DNA of 64,000 nucleotides from Gemmatimonadota bacterium (GTDB lineage: Bacteria; Gemmatimonadota; Gemmatimonadetes; Gemmatimonadales; Gemmatimonadaceae). Below the pieces are notes generated by a model. The model was given only the letters and a program-made list of their open reading frames with translations, made no database searches and had not been told where the DNA came from. Below, one piece after another: positions 9,401 to 16,565 of the stretch. The stretch covers positions 202,054 through 266,053 of the forward strand of contig JAPLKS010000014.1 of the NCBI GenBank assembly GCA_026387915.1. The letters are read 5' to 3'. Positions within the stretch are counted from its first letter, which is position 1, and every line of letters begins with the position of its first letter. A program made the translations under genes and the position numbers.

Positions 9401-9523
9401 TGTGACCTTTGACGGAGCGGGAACCGGAATGCGTCGCACCGGCTGCGGGCTTCGCGCAGCACACGACGCGACAACGGGGAGCGCGCAGCAGAGAATCGCA
9501 CGGCGAAACATGGGCATCGTCAC
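6410..9523 (-). CDS. Lipoprotein fusing GH3 beta-N-acetylglucosaminidase (NagZ) to a beta-lactamase-fold serine hydrolase (AmiE-like)
   Basis: Exported lipoprotein of 1037 residues. The signal peptide ends in a lipobox, VVAS|C at Cys21, followed by an Ala/Pro-rich linker to about residue 95. Residues 105-650 are GH3: the NagZ hallmark KHFPGHGDTDTDSH is at 301-314 (catalytic Asp-His dyad) and the nucleophile Asp387 lies in VTDALSM. Residues 680-1030 are a class-C beta-lactamase-like hydrolase with SLTK at 737-740, YSDLN at 825-829 and HTGFTGG at 977-983. In Bacillus subtilis the equivalents are separate genes, nagZ and amiE, beside namZ; here two are fused and the third diverges 12-15 bases away. 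The expected role is to trim peptide and GlcNAc from peptidoglycan fragments outside the inner membrane. The start is uncertain: GTG 9523, ATG 9517 or ATG 9511, none with a good ribosome site. Confidence 0.92.
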   Translation of the reverse strand: MTMPMFRRAILCCALPVVASCAARSPQPVRRIPVPAPSKVTPAPAPREPSAAAASGVATPPAAAVPASAGASTAIAAATDASTSGTARRRRALAAPDFEPTLTAPLNDAARRWIDQTLLSLSLRERVAQMVTVWLLGDYTSTTDPAYEEVRRWVQEDGVGGLVMSLGSPIEVAAKVNDLQKLARVPLLVTSDVEPGLGRLEGGVFAPNTYGAGSATILPSEMAIAATGKESNAELAGIITGRESRAVGIHMAYAPVVDVNNNPANPVINTRSFGEDPDQVARFSAAFVRGVQGEGVAATAKHFPGHGDTDTDSHNALPVVRGDRAHLNTTELVPFRAVIAAGITGIMTAHIALPAVQHDSVPATLAPAIVTALLRDSLGFSGLTVTDALSMEGVGKGYTVERSTVLAVLAGADVLLKPTDTQRAINAVVAAVEAGEITPARIDASVRRLLELKLRTGAVQHPIVALDSLREIVGAAPHRALAERIAGEAITLLRDERALVPLHDDSPTLVLTYTSEADVEAGRTFASTIRESLPRARAVRISPRWTHAALDSLLRPRERIILSTHVRTIEGEGHFAVAEHIARWLDGVAATRPVIVAAHGNPYVIREFPHVGSYLVTYGRGPALERAAALAITGRAPIGGRAPISLPGYFARGDGLPRPFASGNDSGHEVIAVDTLPKLLSDSLRALLDRAVADSAFPGAYVVVGRKDRVLAEYGAGHLDGKNSPRPDANTLWDMASLTKVTALAPSVMQLVESGKIDPTAPVQRYLPEWTGRNKELVLIRHLLTHSSGLPAWRPLYKEANSPDSAMALVYATALDTLPGVRMVYSDLNAILLGEILRRITGQRIDAYAAEHVFGPLGMTDTRFNPPASLLARIAPTEIDPWRQRHLRGEVHDENAFALGGVSSHAGLFSTAHDMTRYAQMYLNGGQLGAARIASDATVRRFTTVADSTFSARALLWETPNGTNSAGHLMQRPAFGHTGFTGGSLWVDPANDLFVLLLTNRVNPTRANTKIGGVRQAVADLVMRLGTGATRPPQPAK

Positions 9524-9538
9524 AAAGGATGGCGGGTG

Positions 9539-10825
9539 ATGAATCGAACAGTGGCACTGGCGCTAGCCACCTTAATCTGCACACTGGGAGCCGAGGCACA
9601 ATCGCGCGGCGATACTCGGCGGCCTGAGCGCGTCCGTCCGGGCATCACGGTGCTCCTCGACGAACAGATCGGACTGGTGCAGAATCGCCGTGTGGCGCTC
9701 CTGACCAACCAGACGGGAATCGACGAGCACGGGACGTCCGACATTGACCTCCTCATGCAGGATGTCCGTGCCCGCAAAGCGCGCGTGCAGCTCGTTGCGC
9801 TCTTTGCCCCGGAGCACGGCGTGCGCGGGACAGAAGACCACCCCGACGTCGACGACGAAAAGGATGCGCGGAGCGGCCTCGTCGTGCACTCCCTGTATAA
9901 GATGGGGACGATCGCACCGCCGGACTCCTTGCTTCGCGGCGTGGACGTGCTCGTGGTGGACCTACAAGACAGCGGGACGAGAACCTGGACGTATATCGGC
10001 GTCATGCTCTATGCCGTCCGCGCCGGCGCGCGGCTGCACATTCCCGTGGTAGTCCTCGACCGTCCAAACCCCATCACGGGGACGCGGCTTGAGGGGCCAA
10101 TGCTCGACAGTGCCCTCGCCGACGATGCCGATCCGGTCCCCGGACGTAGAGGGAAGGCGCACGCCATCTACCCCCTGCCGCTGCGACACGGCATGACGAT
10201 GGGGGAGCTCGCGTTGCTCTTCAATGGCGAACTTTCGCTGCAGGCCGACCTTCACGTCGTGCCGGTGCGCGGTTGGAAGCGCGCGCAGTGGTTCGACGAA
10301 ACGAAGCTCCCCTGGGTTCGCCCCTCGCCCAACCTGCCGTCGCTCAAGAGCATGTTGATGTTCCCAGGTACGGTGATGTTTGAGGCCACCAACCTTTCCG
10401 TAGGCCGAGGCACGGGCGAGCCGTTTCAGCGCGTGGGTGCGCCTTGGCTTAAGAGCCGCGAGGTCGTGGATTTGTTGCGCGAACGGTTGCTCCCGGGGGT
10501 GAAGTTCGAAGCGGAGCGATTCACCCCCAACAATCCCACCGATCACAAACACTCGGGCGTGACCGTGCCCGGTGTGCGCATCATTGTCACCGATCGCGAC
10601 GCCGTGAGCCCAACCAGAGTGGGGGCGGCGCTCTTGTGGGCGATTGCCAAAACGTCTGGCGACTCCCTGACCCTGCGGCAGCCGCGATTTGACGAACTCT
10701 TTGGCTCCACAGCAGCGCGCGAGGCAATCCTCCGCGGCGATGACCCGGATAGCGTGCTCGATCAGCAACTGCCGCTGGTGCTGGCGTGGCGCGATCGGAT
10801 GCGTCGGTATCAACTCTATCGCTAA
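9539..10825 (+). CDS. namZ: DUF1343 exo-beta-N-acetylmuramidase (NamZ family)
   Basis: Secreted hydrolase of the DUF1343/GH171 family; B. subtilis NamZ (YbbC) releases MurNAc from the non-reducing end of peptidoglycan chains. The 428-residue protein has a signal peptide (about residues 1-20, ending GAEA) and family-typical segments GVRGTEDHPDVDDEKD, DRPNPITG, RHGMTMGELA, PSPNLPSL and LSVGRGT. ATG 9539 is used because AAGGA lies at 9525-9529; a GTG just before (9536) is possible. It diverges from the NagZ-AmiE fusion with which it should cooperate, leaving MurNAc and GlcNAc for import. Confidence 0.92.
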   Translation: MNRTVALALATLICTLGAEAQSRGDTRRPERVRPGITVLLDEQIGLVQNRRVALLTNQTGIDEHGTSDIDLLMQDVRARKARVQLVALFAPEHGVRGTEDHPDVDDEKDARSGLVVHSLYKMGTIAPPDSLLRGVDVLVVDLQDSGTRTWTYIGVMLYAVRAGARLHIPVVVLDRPNPITGTRLEGPMLDSALADDADPVPGRRGKAHAIYPLPLRHGMTMGELALLFNGELSLQADLHVVPVRGWKRAQWFDETKLPWVRPSPNLPSLKSMLMFPGTVMFEATNLSVGRGTGEPFQRVGAPWLKSREVVDLLRERLLPGVKFEAERFTPNNPTDHKHSGVTVPGVRIIVTDRDAVSPTRVGAALLWAIAKTSGDSLTLRQPRFDELFGSTAAREAILRGDDPDSVLDQQLPLVLAWRDRMRRYQLYR

Positions 10826-10876
10826 TCCGTCCGGTTACCGCGCAGACGCGGGTGGCACGTACCTTTGACGGGGCCA

Positions 10877-10904
10877 TTGTTCACGGGCATCGGCCTCGTA
10901 TTAT
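10877..10904 (+). promoter_or_regulatory. Promoter-like pair before the CDP-alcohol transferase gene
   Basis: TTGTTC (10877-10882) and TATTAT (10899-10904) separated by 16 bases, in the 139-base gap between namZ and the next gene. The start codon follows about 60 bases later. No other feature is seen in this gap. Confidence 0.5.
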
Positions 10905-10964
10905 GTTACACCACAAGCAGTTAGGCCGTATTGGCCTCGTGCTGATCCCGCACCCATTGCCGCA

Positions 10965-11591
10965 ATGCTGACCCTCTGGAGAGCGATTACCGCTGGCTAT
11001 CTGCGGCTAATAGAACCACTGGCCGACGCGCTGGTGCGGCGGCGAGTAAACCCGAACACCATCACCACGCTCGGCACCCTCTGCATGGTGGTTTCGGGCG
11101 CCCTCTACGCGACGGCGCATATCCACCTCGCGGGATGGGTGCTGGGTCTCACCGCGTTTTTTGATGTGCTCGACGGGACTGTCGCCCGCCGTACGGGGCA
11201 GGCGACCGATTTCGGCGCTTTTTACGATTCCACCTTGGATCGCATTGCGGACGGGGCGGTCCTTGGCGGTCTCACGCTGTTTTGGTCTACGAACGGCCCC
11301 TATCACAGCGTGCCGATGGTCGCCGTCAGCCTTGCGGCGCTGATCGGGACCTTTCTTACGTCCTACACGCGTTCGCGTGCCGAGCTCATTGGCGTGGATG
11401 CCAAAGTCGGCTGGATGCAGCGCCCCGAGCGGGTGGTGCTGCTCTCGGCGCCCCAGGCGTTTTTTGGCCTCGCGCTCGGCGGGTGGGTGTTGGGCGGCGT
11501 CGTGACGCTCCTTGCGGTGACGGCGTGGATTACCGCGATTCAGCGCATGCTGTTCGTACGAGATGCCACGCGGTCGCGGCTGCCGCACTAG
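10965..11591 (+). CDS. CDP-alcohol phosphatidyltransferase
   Basis: Inner-membrane enzyme that moves a phosphatidyl group from CDP-diacylglycerol to an alcohol (glycerol-3-phosphate, inositol phosphate or serine). The 208-residue protein has the complete family signature D-x2-D-G-x2-A-R-x8-G-x3-D-x3-D: it begins at DVLDGTVAR and ends with FYDSTLD, and several hydrophobic helices follow. The N-terminal RRRVNPNTITTLGTL is typical of PgsA/phosphatidylinositol-phosphate-synthase-like members. Which alcohol is used cannot be told. Apparently transcribed from its own promoter. Confidence 0.88.
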   Translation: MLTLWRAITAGYLRLIEPLADALVRRRVNPNTITTLGTLCMVVSGALYATAHIHLAGWVLGLTAFFDVLDGTVARRTGQATDFGAFYDSTLDRIADGAVLGGLTLFWSTNGPYHSVPMVAVSLAALIGTFLTSYTRSRAELIGVDAKVGWMQRPERVVLLSAPQAFFGLALGGWVLGGVVTLLAVTAWITAIQRMLFVRDATRSRLPH

Positions 11592-11666
11592 CGCCGCAGC
11601 AGTGGGGTGGAGTGCTCTCCGCACCTGGGTGGCGGGGCGAACTGAAAGATTTTTGTGCGCTGAGGT

Positions 11667-11831
11667 GTGAAGGGCATTCAAGAGTCGTTAAGCTTCTATT
11701 ACAAATCGCTGATGGCCGCTGCGGGGCTCCAATCCGAGCACAATCTTTTTGTGCAGATGACGACACGAGTGCATGCCCGTCGTCACGTGCTGGGAGCGGC
11801 GCAGAGTACCCACTTCGGCCTGGAGTTCTGA
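11667..11831 (+). CDS. Possible small protein, 54 codons
   Basis: A GTG-started reading frame (begins VKGIQESLSF, ends STHFGLEF) that closes two bases before the next gene's ATG at 11834, filling most of an otherwise empty 242-base gap. An in-frame stop directly upstream (11661-11663) fixes the longest form. Third codon positions are mostly G or C, about 37 of 54 by hand count, compatible with coding but not proof. No family is recognised and no strong ribosome site is seen. Confidence 0.3.
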   Translation: MKGIQESLSFYYKSLMAAAGLQSEHNLFVQMTTRVHARRHVLGAAQSTHFGLEF

Positions 11832-11833
11832 CC

Positions 11834-12280
11834 ATGACCCTCTCGCTTCGTTTTTGCTGGATGCCGTTGGCAGCCGCTCTCGTGTTGGGCGGCTGCGGCC
11901 CGTCGCAGCCGGTCACCGACCAGCGCGGGTGGACCGACGACTTCGATATTCGCATTCACGCCGACGTCATCCCGCCGTTCGCCGAAGAACCGACGCACTA
12001 CACCGTCACGGTGCGTGACAAAAAGACGCGGCAGCCGATCGTGAGCGGGCAGGGGCGCATTTTTGCGACGAATGCCGACCGTCACTCGATTTACGACGGG
12101 TTTGTCTACGGCCCCGAGGTGGGGACGTATCATGCGACTCTCACGTTTCTCACAGCAGGTGAGTGGGCGATGGGAGTCCAGTTTCGCGCTGATTCGACGC
12201 AGCCGTTGCAGCGGACGCTCGATTGGCGACAGCTCATCCGTCCGGGGCAGGAACCCGGCGCTACCGAGAAAAAACCGTGA
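11834..12280 (+). CDS. Small lipoprotein, possibly YtkA/FixH-like
   Basis: A 148-residue lipoprotein: the signal peptide ends with the lipobox LVLGGC, then a short linker and a compact domain of alternating beta segments (YTVTVRDKKTRQPIVSGQ, GTYHATLTF, WAMGVQF) that resembles YtkA/FixH-type sandwich domains. That similarity is by eye and weak. It is translated just ahead of two more unknown genes (12277 and 12593), the first overlapping by GTGA. Function unknown. Confidence 0.7.
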   Translation: MTLSLRFCWMPLAAALVLGGCGPSQPVTDQRGWTDDFDIRIHADVIPPFAEEPTHYTVTVRDKKTRQPIVSGQGRIFATNADRHSIYDGFVYGPEVGTYHATLTFLTAGEWAMGVQFRADSTQPLQRTLDWRQLIRPGQEPGATEKKP

Positions 12281-12588
12281 AGCACTTTCATCGCACCAGT
12301 GTGATGCCCGACGCCGTCTTGGCCGACGCCGACATTTTCTTTCCGATGATCGGGTTGCGCAAAACGCAGTCCGCCGCGCGGAGTCGGACCTTTGAAGGCG
12401 TGGTCGGCGCGCCCGAGGAAGTCCACACGCTGACGCTGACCGTCAAGATGGAAGGTGGGCACTACACCTTCGTCGAAGCACACACCTCGGCACAGGGTGA
12501 GAGTCGGCTCGACCGCAATGTGAAGAAGTTCTTTGTCCGCCTGCACCGGCAGGTGGACGCTCGGCACGCTTCCACCGCCGCGTACTAG
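12277..12588 (+). CDS. Small cytoplasmic protein of unknown function
   Basis: About 103 residues from the GTG at 12277, which overlaps the preceding stop (GTGA); an ATG at 12304 (MPDAVLADADIF) is an alternative start. No signal peptide or membrane segment. The middle has beta-type stretches (TFEGVV, EVHTLTLTVKMEGGHYTFVEAH) and the C-terminal part is basic and helical. Not recognised. The overlap and shared strand suggest co-expression with the lipoprotein before it and the membrane protein after it. Confidence 0.55.
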   Translation: MKHFHRTSVMPDAVLADADIFFPMIGLRKTQSAARSRTFEGVVGAPEEVHTLTLTVKMEGGHYTFVEAHTSAQGESRLDRNVKKFFVRLHRQVDARHASTAAY

Positions 12589-12592
12589 GCGA

Positions 12593-12889
12593 ATGACCGG
12601 TCCGGAGAGTGCCGCTGACGGACAAGCGGAGGCGCCCCGCGCCCCGCTCGCGCGTCGCGTGTTCGTGGGGTGCTTTACCGCCTGGCTCGGTCTCTTCAGT
12701 GGGGCGATGGTCTTCGCGTTCCTGTCGAAGATGGTCGCCTACCTGACGCATACGCAGGCCTGCTCGGGCGTTCCGGCGTGCAACTGGTACATTTATGCGA
12801 TGGTCGGCGGTGCCTTGGGCGCCGTGAGTCTCCCGGTGCTCGTGATCCGGGCGATGTCGAAACCGGCTAAACGCCCGCAATCAGACTAG
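12593..12889 (+). CDS. Small two-helix membrane protein
   Basis: A 98-residue protein with two predicted membrane helices (about residues 24-47 and 64-83) joined by a loop with two cysteines (ACSGVPAC) that would face the periplasm. Start ATG 12593 follows the previous stop by four bases. Not recognised; the cysteine pair could form a disulfide. Third member of a run of three unknowns ahead of the E2 gene. Confidence 0.6.
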   Translation: MTGPESAADGQAEAPRAPLARRVFVGCFTAWLGLFSGAMVFAFLSKMVAYLTHTQACSGVPACNWYIYAMVGGALGAVSLPVLVIRAMSKPAKRPQSD

Positions 12890-12900
12890 AGGAACGATCG

Positions 12901-14238
12901 GTGGCTCGCGTAGACGTGATTATGCCCCAGATGGGGGAGTCCATTGCCGAGGGGACGGTGTCCCGTTGGCTCAAGAAGGTCGGTGACGACGTCAAGCGCG
13001 ACGAGCCGATTTTCGAAATCTCCACCGACAAGGTGGACGCTGAGATTCCGGCCCCCATCGCGGGTGTGCTGGCGGAGATCATCATCAAGGAAGGGACGAC
13101 GGTCGGCATCAACACCGTCGTGGCCCGAATTGAAACAGAAAAAGGTGCTGCGCTCACCGCGTCGGTTGCCGCGCCCGCACCAGTGGCCGCAGTGGCAGCA
13201 GTTGCCGCGCCCGTCGCGAGTTCGGCGGCGAGCGTCTCCGCGGCCGCGCCGCGCACACCGGCGGCTCCGAGTGCACCGAATGGCAGCTTCGAGGAACGCG
13301 TGCGCACCAAGAGTTCGCCGCTCGTGCGTCGCATTGCCGCCGACAAGGGCATCGCGATTGCCGCGCTCACCGGAACAGGGATCGCCGGACGCGTGACCAA
13401 GCGTGACCTCGAGCACTTCATCGAGAGCGGCGCGCCAATGCCAATGGTTGCGCAGGCCGGCATGATCAGCGGCGCGCACGCCGTGCCCGCCATGGATCTG
13501 TCCGCGTCGCCAGTGGCAACGGCTTGGCCGGGCGACGTGGTGGAGCCGATGTCCAAGATGCGCCGTCTGACTTCTGACCACATGGCGCAGGCGCGCCGCG
13601 TGGCGGCGCATGTGACGACCTTCTTTGAGTTCGACTTCACGCGTGTCGCCCGTGTGCGCACGGCGTTGCGCGGCGATTTTGAAGCGCAGAACGGGCAGAA
13701 GCTCACGTATCTCCCGTTCATCATTCAGGCGACGGTGCAGGTCCTCAAGCGTCATCCGTTGATGAACGCCGCGGTCAACGGAACCGAGATCATTCACCGG
13801 AAGCGCTACAACATCGGTCTCGCCGTGGCGCTCGAGCCGTCGGGTCTCATTGTGCCAGTCATCAAGCACGCCGAGGATCTTTCGTTGAGCGGACTCGCGA
13901 AGGCCGCTGGCGACCTCGCGTCACGCGCGCGTTCCAAAAAGCTCGGCCCGGCCGACGCTCAAGACGCCACGTTCACCATTACGAACCCAGGCACGTTCGG
14001 TTCGCTGACCGGCACACCGATTATTCCGGTGGGCACTACCGCGATCCTCTGCCTCGGCGCCATCGAAAAGCGGCCCAAGGTCATCACGGGTCCGGACGGG
14101 GAAGACACCATTGCGATTCGTACCTGCGCGTATGTCTCGCTCTCGTTCGATCACCGGGTGGTGGACGGCGCCGACGCAGATCGTTTTATGTCGGATCTCA
14201 AGCGCACGCTCGAAACGATTCCTGAGCGCGGCTGGTAG
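12901..14238 (+). CDS. 2-oxoacid dehydrogenase dihydrolipoyl acyltransferase (E2)
   Basis: Core E2 subunit of a 2-oxoacid dehydrogenase complex (2-oxoglutarate, branched-chain or pyruvate type), which moves the acyl group from lipoate to CoA. Domains in order: one lipoyl domain with Lys44 in EISTDKVDAE, an Ala/Pro-rich linker, a peripheral subunit-binding domain (SSPLVRRIAADKGI, GTGIAGRVTKRDL) and the catalytic acyltransferase domain ending in SFDHRVVDG (HRVVDG at 418-423). The GTG start at 12901 is preceded by GAGGAACG. The E1 and E3 genes are not in the window. SucB/BkdB-like features predominate, but substrate type is not certain. Confidence 0.9.
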   Translation: MARVDVIMPQMGESIAEGTVSRWLKKVGDDVKRDEPIFEISTDKVDAEIPAPIAGVLAEIIIKEGTTVGINTVVARIETEKGAALTASVAAPAPVAAVAAVAAPVASSAASVSAAAPRTPAAPSAPNGSFEERVRTKSSPLVRRIAADKGIAIAALTGTGIAGRVTKRDLEHFIESGAPMPMVAQAGMISGAHAVPAMDLSASPVATAWPGDVVEPMSKMRRLTSDHMAQARRVAAHVTTFFEFDFTRVARVRTALRGDFEAQNGQKLTYLPFIIQATVQVLKRHPLMNAAVNGTEIIHRKRYNIGLAVALEPSGLIVPVIKHAEDLSLSGLAKAAGDLASRARSKKLGPADAQDATFTITNPGTFGSLTGTPIIPVGTTAILCLGAIEKRPKVITGPDGEDTIAIRTCAYVSLSFDHRVVDGADADRFMSDLKRTLETIPERGW

Positions 14239-14265
14239 CCGCACACTGCCTCTAGTCCCGACGAG

Positions 14266-14526
14266 ATGCCGCGCGCCCTCTCTCTGCAGCGATCGATCGT
14301 GCCGGCCGGCGAGCGGGCCAAGTATTTTGAAAAACTCAAGGTGCGTCAGGCGCACTATGAGCGGGCGCAGTGTCGCTTTTGGGTGTTTGAAGAAGCCGCG
14401 TTGAGCGGTGCCTTTATTGAGTTCACGGAGTCTGCCGACGCGCGCACACTGGCCGCGGCGCACGCTACCGCGCCGGATCGCGTCCTGGATCCCGCGCGCA
14501 TTTACACTGAAGTGGAGTTCGGGTAA
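14266..14526 (+). CDS. Small protein of unknown function
   Basis: An 86-residue protein, basic at the N-terminus (ERAKYFEKLKVRQAHYERAQ) and with mixed helix and strand beyond. No signal or membrane segment. It follows the E2 gene by 27 bases and its stop overlaps the next start (TAATG). Not recognised. Confidence 0.55.
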   Translation: MPRALSLQRSIVPAGERAKYFEKLKVRQAHYERAQCRFWVFEEAALSGAFIEFTESADARTLAAAHATAPDRVLDPARIYTEVEFG

Positions 14527-14792
14527 TGCCGAGTCGCATGATTGAAATCGATGGTGCCCGCTGGCAGGTGTATCCGTCGGGCTACGTGACGCAGTACGAC
14601 GGTGATGAGTTTGGGCTCATCTTCGTGACCGGGACTGGTGATGAACGCACGGTGCGTGTCACGCGGTACTCGCCACGCGGCGAGCGTGGGCGCGACGCGG
14701 CGCTCGCAGGGCTGAGCGACGCTGAAGTGCGCGCGCTGTTCGCGACCTCGCAGTCGAGTGAGCGGTCGCCCGAGGCCGGCTACGCATCGTGA
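14526..14792 (+). CDS. Small protein of unknown function
   Basis: An 88-residue protein of mostly beta-type sequence (IEIDGARWQVYPSGYVTQYD, FGLIFVTGTG, RTVRVTRYSP) with a helical tail that looks like a short regulator or binding domain, but no family is recognised. Starts within TAATG at the previous stop and ends within GTGA at the PHP gene start, so it is clearly part of that operon. Confidence 0.6.
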   Translation: MPSRMIEIDGARWQVYPSGYVTQYDGDEFGLIFVTGTGDERTVRVTRYSPRGERGRDAALAGLSDAEVRALFATSQSSERSPEAGYAS

Positions 14793-15682
14793 CCGACGGC
14801 CCCAGCGCTGAGGGCGTGTCGTATACGCGCGTGGCGCTGACCATCGCCGGCTCGATCGACCTGCACTCGCACACGACGGCATCCGACGGAGCGCGCACGC
14901 CGTCGGACTCTGTGACCAATGCCGCCGCGGCCGGACTGGCCGCGCTGGCGATTACCGATCACGACACCGTCGCCGGCGTGGCTGAAGCGCGCCTTATGGG
15001 TGACCAGCTCGGCGTCCGCATCATCGCCGGCGTGGAACTCAGCGTGTTTGAGGGCGATCGCGAAGTGCACTTGCTGGGGCTGCACCTTGACCGGCCCGCG
15101 CATATGGAAAATGCGTTGACCGAGGTGCGGCATGCACGTCGGGAGCGAGCGATTTCGATTGTCGCAAAGCTCAATGCGCTTGGCGTCCCCGTGACGGTGG
15201 AGGCCGTGCTCGCGGAAGCGGCCGGCGGTGCCATTGGCCGTCCCCACGTCGCGCGCGCCATCATTGCTGGCGGTTGGGTCAAGGATCAACGCGAGGCGTT
15301 TGATCGCTACCTCGGCGCCGGACGTCCAGCGAATGTCGAAAAATCGCGGCTCACCGTGGCAGACGGCGTACGACTCGTGCACGAAGCGGGCGGCATTTCG
15401 GTGTTCGCTCACCCGGGTGGCGATGGTCGACGCGAGCTAATTGAGTCGTTGGTCGCGCAGGGGCTCGACGGCATTGAGATTCGCCATCCGAGTCACGGCG
15501 GCGAGGACGTGCGCCGCCTGGCGGCGCTGACGCAGCACTTTGATCTCGTCCCCAGTGGCGGCTCGGACTGGCACGGGGCCGCGTCGGGCCCACGAGTCAT
15601 TGGATGCCAGTGCGTGCCGAGTGAGTGGCTTGAGATTCAGGAAGCGCGCGTCGCGCAGCGTCGCGCGCAACGCACGGCGTGA
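14789..15682 (+). CDS. PHP-domain phosphoesterase (RNase AM/YciV-like)
   Basis: Metal-dependent phosphoesterase of the polymerase-and-histidinol-phosphatase fold, 297 residues. Metal ligands are visible: DLHSHTTASDG (His26, His28), ITDHDT (Asp57-His58-Asp59), GVELS, FAHPGG and SDWHG. This pattern matches the stand-alone YciV/TrpH group, whose E. coli member is a 5'-3' exonuclease matching 5' ends of rRNAs and degrading pAp and short oligonucleotides. The GTG start overlaps the previous stop. Family assignment is firm, exact substrate is not. Confidence 0.87.
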   Translation: MTDGPSAEGVSYTRVALTIAGSIDLHSHTTASDGARTPSDSVTNAAAAGLAALAITDHDTVAGVAEARLMGDQLGVRIIAGVELSVFEGDREVHLLGLHLDRPAHMENALTEVRHARRERAISIVAKLNALGVPVTVEAVLAEAAGGAIGRPHVARAIIAGGWVKDQREAFDRYLGAGRPANVEKSRLTVADGVRLVHEAGGISVFAHPGGDGRRELIESLVAQGLDGIEIRHPSHGGEDVRRLAALTQHFDLVPSGGSDWHGAASGPRVIGCQCVPSEWLEIQEARVAQRRAQRTA

Positions 15683-16419
15683 GGTCCGACGCACTGCTCG
15701 GCCGCGTCGCGCTGGTGACGGGCGCGGGGCGCCGCGTGGGACGTGCGATCGCGCTGGCGCTTGGAGAGGCTGGCGCGCAGGTGGCGGTGCACCATCACGC
15801 CTCGTCTGATGGCGGCCGAGAGACCGTCGACGCCATCGTGGCCGCCGGCGGAACGGCCGTGGCGTTCGCCGCTGATTTGCTCGACCCCGCCGGGCCGGCA
15901 CTCCTCGTGGCCGCGGTCGAGCAAGAGTTCGGCCGGATTGATCTCTTGGTCAACTCCGCCGCATCCATGCACCGAACGCCACTCGCCACGGTCACGCCCG
16001 CGCAGTGGGACGAAATATTCGCGCTCAATCTGCGCGCGCCATTTTTTATGGCGCTGGCCGCGTCGCGCGCGATGGGACTCGCCGGCGGTGTCATCGTCAA
16101 TATCAGCGACCACATGGGTTTTGAGTCGTGGCCGCAGTTTGTGCCGCACGGGGTGGCGAAGGCCGCCGTGGCCGATATGACTCGCGCGCTTGCCGCAGCG
16201 CTGGCACCCCGCGTGCGCGTCAATGCCGTAGCGCCCGGTACCGTGCTCGCCCCTGAGGGGTGGCCGGCCGCCGAACAGGCAAAGGCGGCTGCTTCTACTC
16301 CGCTTCGGCGTCTTGGGACGCCGGAAGATGTTGCGCGGGCCGTGCTCTATCTGGCGACGGCCGAGTATGTGACGGGCGAGACCTTGTTCGTCGACGGCGG
16401 CCGACACGGCGCCCGATAG
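15679..16419 (+). CDS. Short-chain dehydrogenase/reductase with His in place of the catalytic Tyr
   Basis: Rossmann-fold SDR of 246 residues with the NAD(P) motif VTGAGRRVGRAI (13-24), the VNSAAS segment (normally NNAG-like) and the C-terminal GETLFVDGG typical of FabG-like members. At the active site the usual Y-x3-K reads H157-G-V-A-K161, so the catalytic Tyr is replaced by His, and the Ser region is NISDH. It may be a pteridine- or acyl-reductase relative with altered chemistry. GTG start overlaps the PHP stop by GTGA. Confidence 0.85.
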   Translation: MRSDALLGRVALVTGAGRRVGRAIALALGEAGAQVAVHHHASSDGGRETVDAIVAAGGTAVAFAADLLDPAGPALLVAAVEQEFGRIDLLVNSAASMHRTPLATVTPAQWDEIFALNLRAPFFMALAASRAMGLAGGVIVNISDHMGFESWPQFVPHGVAKAAVADMTRALAAALAPRVRVNAVAPGTVLAPEGWPAAEQAKAAASTPLRRLGTPEDVARAVLYLATAEYVTGETLFVDGGRHGAR

Positions 16420-16565
16420 CGCCGCACCGTACGCAGTCTGCGGGTGCGACGGCGATACGCCGATCCACTTTCCGGACCATCTGCGATAATCACGAATTTC
16501 CTCGGACTCCTACACAACGGGGCGCCGACTAGCGAAATTGCAGAATCACACACAGGAACGAATGC

